Positions 45,953 to 54,529 of a DNA stretch of 64,000 nucleotides are shown one piece after another. The translations under genes and the position numbers were made by a program. This stretch comes from Leptospira bourretii (GTDB lineage Bacteria; Spirochaetota; Leptospiria; Leptospirales; Leptospiraceae). Where the stretch lies: the NCBI RefSeq assembly GCF_004770145.1, contig NZ_RQFW01000018.1, positions 62,001 to 126,000 on the forward strand, given 5' to 3'. The notes beneath the pieces were generated by a model. It made no database searches and had not been told where the DNA came from. It was given only the letters and a program-made list of their open reading frames with translations. The stretch's first letter is position 1. Every line of letters starts with the position of its first letter.

Positions 45953-46792
45953 ATGAAACACCTAGCAAAACTTTGGCTTCTCTTATTTTTATTATTTGAG
46001 TCCTGCGTTATTTTCCAAGCAACAAAAGTGCCAGCAAACAATCTCAAGGCGGCAGTTGAAACAAAATCAAACAAAAGTCCGAAGATTGTATTTCTCGGTG
46101 ATAGCATCACTCATGGTCGTGTTAGTTACGATTATGTGGCTTCCATTGCAAAGCACCCTTCTTTAGCAGATTACCAAATCATCAACGAAGGAATTAATAG
46201 TCGTTTGACGGTTCAAATTCTTGAACAACTTGAGAATGTAAAACAAATCAATCCTGATATTGTTTTCCTCCTGATTGGAACCAACGATTTAAAAGCCACA
46301 CTTTCGGAAGAGGAATACAATCGATATGCAAATCTTTGGAAATTAAAAGATCCAGTGACAGAAGAAAGTTTTGTTCGCAACCTAACAAAAATCATCCAAA
46401 CTATCCAAAAAGATACCAAAACAAAACTCGTTGTTTTTTCTCCACCCGTTTTGGGAGAGGACCCAAACTCCATTCCATTCCAAAGATCAAAAAGATTTGC
46501 AGAACTCACCAAACAAGTGGTCACCAAAGAAAAAGCAATTTACAAACCACTTCATGAAACACTTTCCAGAGGACTGGATGAATCCAAACTGAATGTACGG
46601 AAACCCTATATCCAAGGCACTTGGGGAATGTATTGGACAATTTTGAAATACTATTCTTCCACTTCCAGTTGGAATGATTTAGGTGATTCCAATGGATATT
46701 ATTATTTAACCGATGCCATTCATTTGAACGAACGTGGAGGAAAAATTCTAGAAGACATGGCCTTAGAAGAAATCCTCGTTGGAAAAAAATAA
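45953..46792 (+). CDS. Putative lipoprotein SGNH/GDSL hydrolase
   Basis: 279-residue exported hydrolase. The N-terminus ends LLFLLFESC, a lipobox. The SGNH blocks are present: IVFLGDSITHG (block I with catalytic Ser), INEGINSR (II), LLIGTNDL (III with Asn) and DAIHLNERGG (V with Asp and His). Substrate is likely an ester such as a lipid, polysaccharide O-acetyl or acyl chain, outside the cytoplasm; it is not determined. It is divergent from the DUF1566-like lipoprotein gene. Confidence 0.88.
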   Translation: MKHLAKLWLLLFLLFESCVIFQATKVPANNLKAAVETKSNKSPKIVFLGDSITHGRVSYDYVASIAKHPSLADYQIINEGINSRLTVQILEQLENVKQINPDIVFLLIGTNDLKATLSEEEYNRYANLWKLKDPVTEESFVRNLTKIIQTIQKDTKTKLVVFSPPVLGEDPNSIPFQRSKRFAELTKQVVTKEKAIYKPLHETLSRGLDESKLNVRKPYIQGTWGMYWTILKYYSSTSSWNDLGDSNGYYYLTDAIHLNERGGKILEDMALEEILVGKK

Positions 46793-46938
46793 CAATCATA
46801 GCGTTAATTGATACTTAATCTCTTTCTAAGCAGATAAGGAAGGAAAGTTCTGACTATTCGTGACTGCAAGTTCTAACATCAGAATGAAAATATAGATTTT
46901 TTATCGTCAAAGAGAGTATAAATCTTGTTACAGTAGAA

Positions 46939-46992
46939 CTGGGTGTGTGGTGATTTCTACGGGAATCGCCTCCTCCACCATCCAGAAAGGAG
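46939..46992 (+). promoter_or_regulatory. Structured leader with anti-Shine-Dalgarno segment
   Basis: CTGGGTG-T-GTGG (46939-46950) can pair with CCACCATCCAG (46975-46985); inside, TGATT pairs with AATCG. The loop side holds CCTCCT (46969-46974), complementary to AGGAG in the Shine-Dalgarno AAAGGAG (46986-46992) of the chemoreceptor gene starting at 47001. A possible -10, TATAAAT, lies at 46917-46923. A switch between the two pairings could control translation. No known riboswitch consensus was recognised. Confidence 0.5.
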
Positions 46993-47000
46993 ATTAGGGA

Positions 47001-48581
47001 ATGTCCGCAGAAACAAACGAAATCAGTCTATTTGAGAGAACTCTCTTTCGGAAAGGGGTTTCACTCATTGTGTACACAAAGTACGGATTGAGTGCAGTGT
47101 TTCTTTTAGGAGTTGCTGCCAATGTTGCCACGAAAAGTTTTATACCAAATTTTATTGGCTCTCTCATCTTTTTACTCAATGGAATTGTTCCGGGATATTA
47201 TTTACGAAAAGATAAAGAAATTTCAAAATCATGGGCCTTTACCATTATCTTCATCGACCTACTCATTTTGGTTAGTTTCTTCTACTTAGACATCTATAAT
47301 AATTATACAAAAGGTGATGCAAGTAATACAATCAACGCAGGTATCTTTTACATTATTTTTGTGTTTATTGCCATTTATTCCAGTTTTCTTTTCGAATCTA
47401 AACTTGTGGTGGTGGTAGGGATCATTTCCACCTTTTTATACTTAGGTGGTATTTATTTATCAGCAAAACTTGGTGCGGCCCTTGTGGGTAAACCTAGCCC
47501 TGATATGTTAAGAGCAAACCATGTCATCGTTGCCACAGAGGTACAAAAGGTAATTTTTTTCTTTGGAGTGATTTTCAGTTTACGGTTCGTAGTGGCCCTA
47601 ATTCGGGAAATGCAATCCGACCTTAAAACAAAACTCAAAGAAACGTTAGAAAAACAAAACTTTATTTCAAACAAATCCATCCAATTGGAACAGTCTGCCA
47701 ATACTCTTGCTGCTTCCGTAGATACATTACAATCCATGTCGGATGAATTACACAACCAATCTCAAAACCAAGCGGCTTCTGTGGAAGAAATCTCTGCTTC
47801 CGTAGAAGAACTTTCTTCTTCGGCAATTAGTTCGGCAAATCTTGTGGAAGACCAAGTGGCTCGTGTAAAAATTGTAGATCAAAACTTTTTATCTCTTCAA
47901 AATATTAGTGAAAACGTAAAAAACAAAACCACTCAAATCGCAAAGGATGTAAGCCTCTCTGCTGATTTTAGCAAAAAAGTAAAAACCTCCTCTGAAGAAC
48001 TCAATAGTATTTACTCAGAACTGAACCAAGCTTTTTCAAAAGTGGAAGAAATCAACCAAATGATGTCGGAAATTGCTGATCAAACCAACTTACTAGCGTT
48101 AAATGCTTCTATCGAAGCCGCAAGAGCTGGAGAACATGGACGTGGATTTGCGGTCGTTGCTCAAGAAGTTGCAAAACTTGCTGAACGTTCTCAATCCAAT
48201 GCAGGCACAATTGCAAAAATTGTGAAAGATGCCGGGATCAAAATCAATGAAGGTACCAGATACTCAAAAGAAGTCAAAACCCAAGTGGAAAGCCAGAACC
48301 AAGAATTACTTCGAATCGAAAGCGAAATTTTAAGTTTAGAAGGTCATGTCACTGAACAAGAGAATTTAAATTCACAACTAAGACTAACCTTTTCCGAATT
48401 ACATGTTCTATCCGAACAAATTGGTGTGATTGCGCAAGAACAGATGTCTGGTAGTAAAGAAATCAATCATGCGATTACCACCATTGATGAAACCACACAA
48501 AAACTTGCGGATTCGGTACAACTCCTTTATGAGGAGATCAATGCCATCCATACCCAATCCAAACAGCTAACATTGAACTAA
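47001..48581 (+). CDS. Methyl-accepting chemotaxis protein, multipass membrane
   Basis: 526-residue chemoreceptor. Residues of about 25-205 contain some six membrane helices with no large periplasmic domain, so the input is probably sensed in or near the membrane. The cytoplasmic part is a long coiled coil with the conserved hairpin tip [20 protein letters not shown] and [18 protein letters not shown]. No C-terminal CheR/CheB tether motif (NWETF-like) is seen. A strong Shine-Dalgarno AAAGGAG precedes the ATG, and a structured leader lies just upstream. No che gene is adjacent. Confidence 0.93.
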   Translation: MSAETNEISLFERTLFRKGVSLIVYTKYGLSAVFLLGVAANVATKSFIPNFIGSLIFLLNGIVPGYYLRKDKEISKSWAFTIIFIDLLILVSFFYLDIYNNYTKGDASNTINAGIFYIIFVFIAIYSSFLFESKLVVVVGIISTFLYLGGIYLSAKLGAALVGKPSPDMLRANHVIVATEVQKVIFFFGVIFSLRFVVALIREMQSDLKTKLKETLEKQNFISNKSIQLEQSANTLAASVDTLQSMSDELHNQSQNQAASVEEISASVEELSSSAISSANLVEDQVARVKIVDQNFLSLQNISENVKNKTTQIAKDVSLSADFSKKVKTSSEELNSIYSELNQAFSKVEEINQMMSEIADQTNLLALNASIEAARAGEHGRGFAVVAQEVAKLAERSQSNAGTIAKIVKDAGIKINEGTRYSKEVKTQVESQNQELLRIESEILSLEGHVTEQENLNSQLRLTFSELHVLSEQIGVIAQEQMSGSKEINHAITTIDETTQKLADSVQLLYEEINAIHTQSKQLTLN

Positions 48582-48696
48582 GGGATTTCCCTCTATTCTG
48601 AACGGAGTTTTAGGGATAAAACCTGTCTTTACAACAGGTGCCTTTTCTAAAACTTTGGGAAATCGTAGGAAATAAATTGATAACCTTTACCGTGCT

Positions 48697-49893
48697 ATGT
48701 TAAAACCCAATGCAACAGACCGCCCTGGTCAAAGAATCGAAGATACCATCATGGCCATTTTGGAGGAAAATCCAAATCATGAGGAGTTTCTATTCCAAAG
48801 AATCAAAGAACTTCCTGCCTACCATTTAGAAGATTCACAAATTTATTCAGCGATCTTAAAAGTCCTCACTTCACTTGAAATTTCAGAAAATGAATCCGAA
48901 TTCGTTTGGTCAGAAATCATCCAAAACCAAACCAAACTCAACCAATGTATGGGCCGCCAAGTGGGCTTTCGAGTTGCTTTATTTGATTATTTTACCAACA
49001 TCAATCCCAAAATCAAAAATCCAAAAACTATAGAGATGAAACTCTTTGCTGATACCGAAAAACTGATATTAGTTGATGAACTCACTCGATTATACAACCG
49101 TAGGCATTTCGAAACCGCACTCATTCGAGAATTCAAACAATCCACAAGATACAATCAAAACCTCACTCTTCTTATCATGGACATTGATGATTTCAAAAAA
49201 ATCAATGATACCTATGGTCATACCACAGGTGATGAAATTTTAACAAAGGTTGCAAAACAGATAACATCTTGTTTAAGAATGGAAGACACAGCTTGCCGCA
49301 TTGGCGGTGAAGAGTTTGCAGTGATTTTTCCACAAACAAATGAAGAACAAGCACTCATTGCATCAGAAAAACTTTTGGAAGCTTGTCGCACCATCCAACT
49401 TAGCGGTAAGTCTGTGACACTTAGCGGGGGGATTGTATCTTATCCTGAAAAAGTCAAAACTTGCGAAGAGATGTATGACTTAGCAGACCGTGCCTTGTAT
49501 ACAGCCAAATACTCCGGCAAAAATCAAATTGTGGCTTATTCCAATGAAAAAAGAAGTAGTTTGCGTTTTGATGCCAACCTAGAACTCCTTTTCATTCTAC
49601 CAGATAAAACTCTCAAAACCATTTCTAAAAATATTTCCGTAACAGGGATTGCCTTTGATACGGAAGATGATATCACACTCAACGAATCCTTCGATGTCAA
49701 ACTTCGTGAATCAGACACCAATCAAGAAATCAATGCAAAGATCAAAGTAGTCAGAAAAGAAGAATTTGGATTTCACAAGTACCATATGGCTGCTGAATTT
49801 TTGGAACTCTCAGTCGAAGACCAATCCAAACTTTCTGACTTGTATACTTTACACCGATACAAATCAAAGATTCCTACCGGTGCCGTATCATAA
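48697..49893 (+). CDS. GGDEF diguanylate cyclase with C-terminal PilZ domain
   Basis: 398-residue cytoplasmic protein. An N-terminal region of about 120 residues of unknown function precedes a GGDEF domain (DELTRLYNRRHFETALIRE) with active-site CRIGGEEFAVIFP and, five residues before it, the inhibitory-site RMED (RxxD), so it should be product-inhibited. A PilZ domain follows: RSSLRF (RxxxR) and NISVTGIAF (NxSxxG). It can thus both make and bind c-di-GMP. It lies 115 bp downstream of the chemoreceptor gene on the same strand. Confidence 0.93.
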   Translation: MLKPNATDRPGQRIEDTIMAILEENPNHEEFLFQRIKELPAYHLEDSQIYSAILKVLTSLEISENESEFVWSEIIQNQTKLNQCMGRQVGFRVALFDYFTNINPKIKNPKTIEMKLFADTEKLILVDELTRLYNRRHFETALIREFKQSTRYNQNLTLLIMDIDDFKKINDTYGHTTGDEILTKVAKQITSCLRMEDTACRIGGEEFAVIFPQTNEEQALIASEKLLEACRTIQLSGKSVTLSGGIVSYPEKVKTCEEMYDLADRALYTAKYSGKNQIVAYSNEKRSSLRFDANLELLFILPDKTLKTISKNISVTGIAFDTEDDITLNESFDVKLRESDTNQEINAKIKVVRKEEFGFHKYHMAAEFLELSVEDQSKLSDLYTLHRYKSKIPTGAVS

Positions 49894-49910
49894 AAAATAA
49901 ATCGATGCCG

Positions 49911-50255
49911 CTATGGCATATCGGAAAGACCACCTGCATTCAAAACAGAGGAGTAACCACTGGCTTGTAAAATTTGTTTGGCTCTTTCGCTCCTGGCACC
50001 AGATCGACAATAAACAATAATTTTTGCCCCTTTGTCTTTCAATCGATTGATTTGAGACGGAAGAACATCCACAGGAATATTCATCGCACCGGAATAATGA
50101 CCTTCTGCAAATTCTGACTGGGTTCGCACATCAACAACAACTGCCCCATTTTGAATCCATTGTTTTACCATATCTTTTTCTCCTTTGGATTGGATGCGTT
50201 TTACAAAAACAAAGAGGAACCCAATGATGGCTCCGAAAATCAGGAAAGATTTCAT
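49911..50255 (-). CDS. Membrane-anchored rhodanese-like sulfurtransferase
   Basis: 114-residue protein with an N-terminal membrane helix (MKSFLIFGAIIGFLFVFVK), then one rhodanese domain: VVDVRTQSEFAEGHYSGAMN and the active-site loop VYCRSGARSERA with the catalytic Cys. It should move sulfane sulfur at the membrane. It is divergent from the MBL gene, with a 15-bp palindrome between them; together with the TauE protein this suggests a sulfide/persulfide detoxification unit. Confidence 0.88.
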   Translation of the reverse strand: MKSFLIFGAIIGFLFVFVKRIQSKGEKDMVKQWIQNGAVVVDVRTQSEFAEGHYSGAMNIPVDVLPSQINRLKDKGAKIIVYCRSGARSERAKQILQASGYSSVLNAGGLSDMP

Positions 50256-50307
50256 ACTTTCTCCTTTTTTTCCAATTTCTAGTTGCCGGAATTTTCGTCA
50301 AGAGAAT

Positions 50308-50327
50308 CCCTATACTATAGGGGGTAT
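50308..50327. promoter_or_regulatory. Perfect palindrome between rhodanese and MBL genes
   Basis: CCCTATA-C-TATAGGG (50308-50322) is an exact 7-bp inverted repeat with a one-base centre. It overlaps ATAC-TATAGGGG-GTAT (50312-50327), a layout reminiscent of the ATAC...GTAT operators with G/C runs used by CsoR-family regulators. It sits 53 bp from the rhodanese start and about 80 bp from the MBL start, and is likely a shared operator. The cognate regulator is not in the window. Confidence 0.55.
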
Positions 50328-50401
50328 GGTATTTACATCCATTCTAACCCTAAATTTTGGCGGTCCATTGCCTTTGGACCAAAAGGAGAGATGTTTCTAA
50401 T

Positions 50402-51115
50402 ATGATTACCAATCCCAAAGAAAATTTAGAAATTCGACCACTTTATGATTTAGAATCGGGAACCTGGACCTATCTAATCCTCGATCAAAAATCCAAACAA
50501 TCCGTTCTTGTTGATCCAGTACTCGAACGTTTAGAAAGAGACTTAAACTATATCCAAGAACTTGGATATAAACTATCCCTCACTGTAGAAACACATATGC
50601 ATGCAGATCATATCACTTCAGCAGGAAATTTGAGGGACAAAACCAATTGTGAATCTTATGCTTCCGAAAACTCAGGTGCTGTTTGTGCTTCTAAATTTTT
50701 GAAAGATGGAGATTCATTTCAGGTTGGGAATCTTAAGTTTGTAGTCATTCATACACCTGGTCATACTCCTTGTTCCATCTCTCTTCTGTTAAATGGTTTA
50801 TATCTTTTTTCTGGGGATGCACTTTTCGTACGTGGATGCGGGCGGACAGACTTCCAAGGTGGAAGTGCGGACGAATTGTACAATTCTATCACAAAAAAAC
50901 TATTTTCACTTCCGGATGAAACAATCGTCTTACCAGGACATGATTACAAAGGATTTCTTTCCACAACCATTGGAGAGGAAAAACGATTGAATCCAAGAAT
51001 CGTTGGAAAATCACTCCAAGAGTTTAAAGAAATTATGGACAATTTGAACCTTCCGGAACCAAAAAAAATTCATGAAGCAGTGCCAGCCAATCGTGCCTGT
51101 GGGAAAGTATCATGA
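50402..51115 (+). CDS. MBL-fold hydrolase, persulfide-dioxygenase (ETHE1) type
   Basis: 237-residue metalloenzyme when read from the ATG at 50402 (MITNPKENLEIRPLYDLESG), which follows AAAGGAG; the frame is open upstream but has no better start. The metal-site motif THMHADHITSAG (HxHxDH) and PGHTPCSISLLL, then SGDALFVRGCGRTDFQGG, match the ETHE1 glyoxalase-II-like persulfide dioxygenases, which oxidise glutathione persulfide to sulfite. Its stop overlaps the TauE gene by 4 bp (ATGA), so sulfite export by the next protein is a sensible link. Confidence 0.9.
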   Translation: MITNPKENLEIRPLYDLESGTWTYLILDQKSKQSVLVDPVLERLERDLNYIQELGYKLSLTVETHMHADHITSAGNLRDKTNCESYASENSGAVCASKFLKDGDSFQVGNLKFVVIHTPGHTPCSISLLLNGLYLFSGDALFVRGCGRTDFQGGSADELYNSITKKLFSLPDETIVLPGHDYKGFLSTTIGEEKRLNPRIVGKSLQEFKEIMDNLNLPEPKKIHEAVPANRACGKVS

Positions 51116-51477
51116 GTCTAGGAATTTTATTTTTATTGTTAGGCGTAGGTGCAGGAATTCTTGGTGGGCTTGTAGGGATTGGAGGTGGAATCCTCCTTGT
51201 CCCTGCCCTTGTTTATTTTTTTGAATTTAATCAAAAACTAGCCCAAGGAACCACACTGGCAGCAATGGTTCCCCCCATTGGAATTGTGGCAGCTTATATT
51301 TATTATACACGAGGAGAAACCAATCTCTTTGCTGCTGCTTTTATCAGTGCAGGATTTATTCTTGGAAGTATTTTTGGCGCAGGGATGGCATCCAAAATTG
51401 ATACAACCACTCTATCCCGATTTTTTGGAATCTTTACCGTGATCGTTGGCCTTAAAATGATTTTTTTTCCGAAGTAA
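51112..51477 (+). CDS. TauE/SafE-family membrane transporter
   Basis: 121-residue integral membrane protein with about four helices and no clear signal peptide. GLVGIGGGILLVPALVYFF, with QKLAQGTTLAAMVPPIGI and IGFGL-like glycine-rich helices, is the TauE/SafE pattern. It is a half-size member, so it may need to dimerise. It overlaps the MBL gene by 4 bp, which points to sulfite or other sulfur anion export. Confidence 0.9.
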   Translation: MSLGILFLLLGVGAGILGGLVGIGGGILLVPALVYFFEFNQKLAQGTTLAAMVPPIGIVAAYIYYTRGETNLFAAAFISAGFILGSIFGAGMASKIDTTTLSRFFGIFTVIVGLKMIFFPK

Positions 51478-51507
51478 AAATGAAATAAATTTTTCCTTGC
51501 AGGAACA

Positions 51508-52059
51508 TTGGTTTTCAGTTTCCATTCACTCGTGTTCGGTTTTTATCTCACATTCTTTTGGATTCTTATTTCCTTTTTTTCCGCCAACTTTTCTTGGCCG
51601 GCCGGACTCATTCCCCCGCTCCAATTCCTTTTTTGGTGGAACCTTGTTTTCTCTTCTTTTTGGTTACTTCTGATCTTTATAGTTGTTTTTGGGCTTTTAG
51701 GCTTTTTACTTCGCATTCCCGTTGTTGGAATTTTGTTACAGGGCATTCGAAATCAAATCACAGAAATTGGTTGGTATCATTTCCTCCTCAACCGAACTAC
51801 TGTTTGGCTGCTAAGCCAGATACTCATTCTTTCCGGTTCCTTTGTGTTTGGATATGGTGGCCATACCGAAACCTGGATTTATACTGTTTCCCTTTCTGTG
51901 ACCATTCTAGGTTACTTCATCAAACAAAATTTTTACAAACCAATGGCAAGTTTTTCCGGTTCAAAAGGTATCTTTGTTTATCGAAGTGGGGGAACCAATA
52001 GAGGGGTAAATCCCCATCACACTCCCTTTCCTGAAGAAAAAGACGTAACTCCTCCATAA
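51508..52059 (+). CDS. Multipass membrane protein of unknown function
   Basis: 183-residue protein with about four hydrophobic helices and a polar C-terminal tail of about 35 residues (SGGTNRGVNPHHTPFPEEKD). No family recognised. The only in-frame start is a TTG at 51508, 4 nt behind AGGAA; an in-frame stop lies at 51481, so no earlier start exists. It begins 30 bp after the TauE gene and may be part of the same operon. Moderately supported because of the rare start codon. Confidence 0.6.
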   Translation: MVFSFHSLVFGFYLTFFWILISFFSANFSWPAGLIPPLQFLFWWNLVFSSFWLLLIFIVVFGLLGFLLRIPVVGILLQGIRNQITEIGWYHFLLNRTTVWLLSQILILSGSFVFGYGGHTETWIYTVSLSVTILGYFIKQNFYKPMASFSGSKGIFVYRSGGTNRGVNPHHTPFPEEKDVTPP

Positions 52060-52107
52060 CTTTTTTCTTTTGATTCTCAAATGATTGGCAAACCAATCTA
52101 ATAGGGT

Positions 52108-52800
52108 ATGGAATCAGTTACAAAAAAGTTTCGAACCCTACCTCTTTCGATTTTGGCCTTTGTATTTGTATTTGCCTTACTACAATTCCAATGCCAACGT
52201 TTTTCTGAGAAAAAAATAGAGACAGAAAAACTTTCCTTACAGCCAAAGGAAGGCCAAAAAATGGCAGCCTTTGCGGAAGGTTGTTTTTGGTGTTCCGAAC
52301 ATATTTTTGAATCCATTCCTGGAGTTACAGAAGTTGTTTCGGGTTATGCTGGTGGACATACAAAAAACCCCAATTATGAATTAGTAAACACAGAAACGAC
52401 AGGCCACGCTGAAACAGTCCTAGTGTATTACGATCCATCAAAAATTGATTTTGCAGAACTATGCAGAATTTTTTTTCTTTCACACGATCCCACTACTTTT
52501 CATAGGCAAGGACCAGATGAAGGATCTTCATACCGATCCATTTTATTCTACTCTTCCGAGTTGGAGTTAAAAATAGCAAAATCGATTCAAAAGGAAATAG
52601 AGAAAAAACAAATTTGGAAAAACCCAATTGTTACGGAATACCAAGAACTAAAAGATTTTTACCAAGCAGAATCATATCACCAAAACTTTATCAAAAACAA
52701 TCCTAACCAATCTTATGTTCAGGCAGTTTCTATTCCAAGATACCAAGAGTTCCAATCCAGATACAATCTATACAGAAAATCACTGGATGAATCAAAATGA
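52108..52800 (+). CDS. msrA: Exported peptide methionine sulfoxide reductase A
   Basis: 230-residue enzyme that reduces methionine S-sulfoxide in proteins. The catalytic motif AEGCFWCSEHIFESIPGV, the block SGYAGGHTKNPNYELV, and FFLSHDPTTFHRQGPDEG (usually NRQG) identify MsrA. The N-terminus has a hydrophobic signal ending LLQFQC, a relaxed lipobox, so the enzyme is probably anchored outside the cytoplasm and would act on envelope proteins. It lies about 50 bp after the membrane protein gene on the same strand. Confidence 0.92.
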   Translation: MESVTKKFRTLPLSILAFVFVFALLQFQCQRFSEKKIETEKLSLQPKEGQKMAAFAEGCFWCSEHIFESIPGVTEVVSGYAGGHTKNPNYELVNTETTGHAETVLVYYDPSKIDFAELCRIFFLSHDPTTFHRQGPDEGSSYRSILFYSSELELKIAKSIQKEIEKKQIWKNPIVTEYQELKDFYQAESYHQNFIKNNPNQSYVQAVSIPRYQEFQSRYNLYRKSLDESK

Positions 52801-52821
52801 TCTTATGGTTTTTAATAAGAT
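52799..52821. terminator. Small bidirectional stem between convergent genes
   Basis: ATCTTAT (52800-52806) and ATAAGAT (52815-52821) are exact reverse complements around an 8-nt T-rich loop, followed by AAAAAC on the plus strand and T-rich sequence on the minus strand. It fits a weak terminator between msrA and the HDOD gene. Confidence 0.4.
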
Positions 52822-54332
52822 AAAAACTGCTCTCTAATTTTTGTTCGGAAAGAATCAAATTCAGATTTAGATTGAAACTTACAAAGTTTTAGAATTTCAG
52901 CTGAAATCTCTGACGTTTTTGCTTCCTTTGCATTAATGGAAATCATCATATCACTCAAATAAATCGGGAATACAATATCCGCATAAACATCGTCTGCAAG
53001 GAGAGGACGATGGTGAAATTCCATAGCCTTTGTATAAAGAATTGGGAAATTCCATTTTTCACCGACCATTGCACCTAACTTTGAATGTGTGATACCTATG
53101 GCGGACTCTTCCATACTGATAGTAGATGCAATTTCTCTTGAATTGGAATAAGTTTTAATTTTTGACATATGTTGTTTGTCAAAAGATAAAAGCAAAATTT
53201 CACCAATGTCATGCAGAAGAGATGCTGCAATCAAATTACTAAGATCTGCTTTGTTCATACCCATTTTTTGACCAATGGCTTTACAATAAAAAGCAGATTC
53301 GTTCGATTTTTCCCAAATGGCAGTAAATGCAGGGAACTTATCCTCTAACATTTGTTTTGTTCCAAGACTATAAAGCAACGTTTGTAGTTCTTTTAGTCCA
53401 ATGAGTTGGATGGCTCGATCTAAACTCTCAACTCTTCCTCCGCGTCGAAATGCAGCGGAATTCGAAAGTTTTAAAATATTGGCAGAGAGAGCGATGTCTT
53501 TTTTAATCATCTCCGCAATTGTGCCAATACTTGAGTTTGGTTTATCAATGGCATCTTGGATATCTTTAATCGCTTTTGGAAAAGTAGGAAGATTATCAAT
53601 TTGCGAAACAATATTGTCTATTTTTTCCAACTGTTGGTTCTCTTTGGAAACCTTAGAAGGAATATCAATCATAAACACAGTTTTGTTTTCGCTGGATTCA
53701 AACTTAAAGGCAGAGTCACCCAATCCATCATTACGTAACATCATAAGTGTCATGATCAAACCAAGACCTGCACCCTCTTGTTCATTTGACATATCCATAA
53801 ATGCATCTGCTAAATCGTTATAAGTTTTTGCCTTATCGATTCTTTCTTTGATTCGAGCAGATTCTGCGGGAGTGAGTTGTACATTATTCATGATGCGAAT
53901 ACGCATCAAACTCTTGTTATGGATAAAGGAAACAAAAACACCAAAATTATTTCTTTGAAGAGAGTCTTCTATGATTTCTCGATTTTCAAGATATGTTTTT
54001 TTGAATTCTACAATACCGGCTTCATATTCGTTTTGATCTTCGATATTACTAGCTCTGTTTTTAAAAAACACACGTTTTGCATTTGCCTTGATTGCGTTTG
54101 TCACTGTTTCTTTCATTGCAGCCAAAACAGAGTCTCTAACGATGATTAGATCAAGCTGTAACAAAAAACGATCCAATACTTGAAATAAAGTATTTTCTAC
54201 TTCATCAGTAATTTGAAAAAATTTAAAATGAAATGGTGCATTTTCTAAAATGGGATGATTGATATCATCGATATTTGAATGAAGACCTAAGTCTTGTTTG
54301 TATTCTAATGTGACAGCCTTTGGACTTGCCAT
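52812..54332 (-). CDS. HDOD-domain protein with N-terminal ATPase-like region
   Basis: 506-residue cytoplasmic protein. Residues of about 40-225 contain an ATPase/anti-sigma-like block: ETVTNAIKANAKRVFF (N-box-like), then GAGLGLIMTLMML (G-box-like), suggesting a GHKL fold. From about 235 the protein is an HDOD domain (IDNLPTFPKAIKDIQDAI, LIGLKELQTLLYSLGTKQML, ASLLHDIGEILLL, with HDIGE). HDOD proteins act in signalling; an ATPase-like module in front is uncommon. The ligand is unknown. Confidence 0.85.
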   Translation of the reverse strand: MASPKAVTLEYKQDLGLHSNIDDINHPILENAPFHFKFFQITDEVENTLFQVLDRFLLQLDLIIVRDSVLAAMKETVTNAIKANAKRVFFKNRASNIEDQNEYEAGIVEFKKTYLENREIIEDSLQRNNFGVFVSFIHNKSLMRIRIMNNVQLTPAESARIKERIDKAKTYNDLADAFMDMSNEQEGAGLGLIMTLMMLRNDGLGDSAFKFESSENKTVFMIDIPSKVSKENQQLEKIDNIVSQIDNLPTFPKAIKDIQDAIDKPNSSIGTIAEMIKKDIALSANILKLSNSAAFRRGGRVESLDRAIQLIGLKELQTLLYSLGTKQMLEDKFPAFTAIWEKSNESAFYCKAIGQKMGMNKADLSNLIAASLLHDIGEILLLSFDKQHMSKIKTYSNSREIASTISMEESAIGITHSKLGAMVGEKWNFPILYTKAMEFHHRPLLADDVYADIVFPIYLSDMMISINAKEAKTSEISAEILKLCKFQSKSEFDSFRTKIREQFLSY

Positions 54333-54529
54333 AATACCTCAAGTTAAGAAGGAGTATCAAAAGGGAATTCCCTAAGTCTATGTTGATAACAATACTCCAA
54401 CTCCATTGAAAGGAAATATTTTGCTAGTGCAAGCGTTTAACAATAAAACAGCGAAAGGTTAAAATTCTTGCGGTAAGTACGAAAACAAAGATACATTTAA
54501 TCCGTGATTTTACTACGTATGCGTACTAA

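Noticed and set aside
45841..46110. Open frame of 89 codons on the minus strand at the SGNH gene start
   Set aside because: Overlaps the SGNH signal peptide region antisense; composition is low-complexity Lys/Gln.
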